A DNA stretch of 64,000 bases from assembly GCA_964020155.1 (NCBI GenBank), contig OZ026560.1, forward strand, positions 3,101,759 to 3,165,758, given 5' to 3'. A program made the position numbers and the translations under genes. Shown piece by piece: positions 62,588 to 64,000 of this stretch; positions within the stretch are counted from its first letter, which is position 1; the number at the start of each line of letters is the position of its first letter. This DNA is from Chondrilla cf. caribensis (Eukaryota; Porifera; Demospongiae; Chondrillida; Chondrillidae). Below the pieces are notes generated by a model. That model searched no databases. It was not told where the DNA came from and saw only the letters and a list, made by a program, of their open reading frames with translations.

Positions 62588-63118
62588 TTCCAATTCACCT
62601 TAGTCGTATACGGAGTGAAAGAATCACCCGAAGGTACACCTAGACAGAAGAGAATCGCGAATGATTATGAAAATTGCAGTCAAATTTTTCACAAAGTATC
62701 GCCGCAGGTGTCTGAATCGTCCATCGCCGATTGTGTTAGACTTGGCAAATTCTCTGCCTCTAAAAATCGCCCTGTGCTTGTCAAATTTGCTCGCTCATAT
62801 GATGTGAACGTCATCTTATCTAACAGGAGTAAAGTTTCAGCACTGGAAGGCATTTCCATAAAGCCACACATGTCTATTGCTGAACGACGAACTGAGTCGA
62901 TCTTATTGAAAGAAAGAAGAGCCCTAATTAACGCTGGTCATACCGGCAGACAAATAAGAATAAAAAGCAACAAGCTCTACTTAAACAGCTCCCTTTATGG
63001 CCAAATCGTTAATGACGAATTTATCAAGTATACCACTCCAGACAACAACTCAGTCTCTCATGATGCTCCAGCAACCCCTAATGCTGTTCCCCAATCAATT
63101 CCTTCTACCTCCAATTGA
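62588..63118 (+). CDS. LINE ORF1 protein, N-terminally truncated
   Basis: Open from 62588 (no ATG; the first in-frame alternative is GTG at 62615) to TGA at 63116-63118. VVYGVKESPEGTPRQKR at the start and RLGKFSASKNRPVLVKF, then ERRTESILLKERRALI, match the RRM-like nucleic-acid-binding ORF1 of CR1/L2-clade and related LINEs. It is usually preceded by a longer N-terminal region, lost here. The C-terminus is Ser/Pro/Thr-rich. Confidence 0.8.
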   Translation, partial: FQFTLVVYGVKESPEGTPRQKRIANDYENCSQIFHKVSPQVSESSIADCVRLGKFSASKNRPVLVKFARSYDVNVILSNRSKVSALEGISIKPHMSIAERRTESILLKERRALINAGHTGRQIRIKSNKLYLNSSLYGQIVNDEFIKYTTPDNNSVSHDAPATPNAVPQSIPSTSN

Positions 63119-64000
63119 CTGTCGTCACAGAACCTATACTCAGGGCAATGGAATGCACGCAGTCTCAAAAACAAAATGAACTATTTTCAAACTCTAATAT
63201 ATAGTAGATCATTTGATATCTTTGCAGTAACAGAAACCTGGCTTGATGATCGCATCCAGGATAAAGAAATCTTACCAACAGGGTATTCAATATTTCGAAG
63301 GGATAGGAACTCCCATGGTGGAGGTATTCTCATAGCAATAACCGAAAAAATTCCGTCTAGTGTTCATTATATCTCAAACTCAGCGGAAATCCTAATTGTC
63401 AAGCTCGAATTGGTCCATACAATATTTATATGCTGTGTTTACTCACCCCCTTCTTCTCCCGACTCACATTATACAGAAATAATTAACGTTCTCCATCAGC
63501 TGCCACCAGATATACAGACTATCGTTGTAGGTGACCTAAACTCACCTGATATTGACTGGAAACTACTGACAGCACATTCATCCTCCCACTCGCTATTGTG
63601 TGATGCTATGTTTCAGCTAAATTTAATGCAGCTAATCACAGAACCAACCCATATTCATGGTAACATCCTGGACATTGTAATCACAAATCAACCAGACAAA
63701 ATCTTCAACATTGTAGTCAGCAAACAGAATCAATCCCCATCTGATCACCATCCTATCTCATTTGTAATTATAGCCCCTAAATCGAGGTCTCATTACACCA
63801 GATGTACCAAGCGTCTAGTATACAACTATTCTCAAGCCGACTTGGAAGGGATACAAAACCATATACTTAATGCAGACATTAAACTCCCATTGCACAGCAC
63901 CAATTCCTCTTGGATCAAATTGTCAACTGTTATACATTTAGCCTGCAATAAACACATCCCTCTCAAATCCACTTCACAAAACTCTTCTCCAAAATGGTTT
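63119..64000 (+). CDS. LINE ORF2, AP-like endonuclease domain (partial, runs off the window)
   Basis: Begins directly after the ORF1 stop and in the same frame, and stays open to the last base. APE-type catalytic motifs are present in order: QWNARSLKNK (Asn), VTETWL (Glu), VGDLNSPDIDW (Asp and Asn) and SDHHP (Asp-His). The domain ends at about 63770; the reverse transcriptase would follow outside the window. There is no ATG before the first APE motif: the first Met (MNYFQ, 63176) lies after the catalytic Asn, so translation must come by readthrough or reinitiation, or the start is non-AUG. Confidence 0.88.
   Translation, partial: MSSQNLYSGQWNARSLKNKMNYFQTLIYSRSFDIFAVTETWLDDRIQDKEILPTGYSIFRRDRNSHGGGILIAITEKIPSSVHYISNSAEILIVKLELVHTIFICCVYSPPSSPDSHYTEIINVLHQLPPDIQTIVVGDLNSPDIDWKLLTAHSSSHSLLCDAMFQLNLMQLITEPTHIHGNILDIVITNQPDKIFNIVVSKQNQSPSDHHPISFVIIAPKSRSHYTRCTKRLVYNYSQADLEGIQNHILNADIKLPLHSTNSSWIKLSTVIHLACNKHIPLKSTSQNSSPKWF

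Larger units (their letters stand above)
62583..64000 (+). mobile_element. 5'-truncated LINE (CR1/L2-like, APE type), continues past the window
   Basis: The duplicated flank (GTCAACCACTCCCCAA) is broken at about 62583 and replaced by an ORF1 that enters without an ATG, the usual outcome of incomplete target-primed reverse transcription. ORF1 is followed in the same frame by ORF2. The 3' end is outside the window. Confidence 0.9.

Overview
The window looks like nuclear DNA of a marine invertebrate. A demosponge is my best guess. This is inferred from compact GT-AG introns, long CA/GT microsatellites, animal-type transposons and a cluster of ankyrin-Roc-COR-Death genes; no species can be named from the sequence alone. 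No rRNA, tRNA, CRISPR array or bacterial operon was seen.

The backbone is a tandem segmental duplication with a unit of about 13 kb. Each unit holds repeated flanking blocks, a short 5' block, a large plus-strand gene for a kinase-less ankyrin-repeat ROCO protein ending in a Death domain, a 24-bp minisatellite, a convergent minus-strand terminal exon and, in three of the four units, a CA microsatellite. Copy A (1912-8049) carries three disabling lesions. Copy B (15080-20259) is intact, with 3 exons and 1,555 residues. A third unit has collapsed to a relic (about 27409-28203). Copy C (36850-54900) is intact, with 4 exons and 1,606 residues, but its last intron holds an 11.9-kb DNA transposon. 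The 24-bp minisatellite downstream of each gene has the same unit as the Thr-Thr-Pro-Thr-Asp-Pro-Leu linker coded just before the Death domain.

The transposon (42457-54368) is the most striking object. It has inverted ends starting CCCATATGAAAATGACAA, a 2-bp CA target duplication that can be checked against the empty sites in copies A and B, terminal repeat clusters, and two divergent genes that both splice into full open frames: a 12-exon, 916-residue tnp2/EnSpm-CACTA-like transposase and a 7-exon, 373-residue BEN-domain protein. It also holds a 48-bp perfect palindrome, a mariner-like MITE, and an inverted, decayed fragment of its own transposase gene inside the BEN gene.

Other mobile DNA: a full-length retrotransposon (29049-32454, minus strand, one 1,054-residue ORF, poly(A), 15-bp target duplication) sits inside a 44-bp-TIR MITE with TA duplication (28877-32942). 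That MITE in turn lies beside an exon of a minus-strand EF-hand-like gene. A hAT-like MITE lies in an intron of gene C, two inverted-repeat elements lie just upstream of gene C, and a 5'-truncated LINE with RRM-like ORF1 and APE endonuclease ORF2 runs off the right edge (62583-64000).

The ROCO genes are most simply read as intracellular signalling or sensor proteins: a variable ankyrin face, a GTPase switch, and one or two death-fold adaptor modules. That role is inference from domain content. Exon junctions were placed by eye from GT/AG sites, phase and paralogue comparison.
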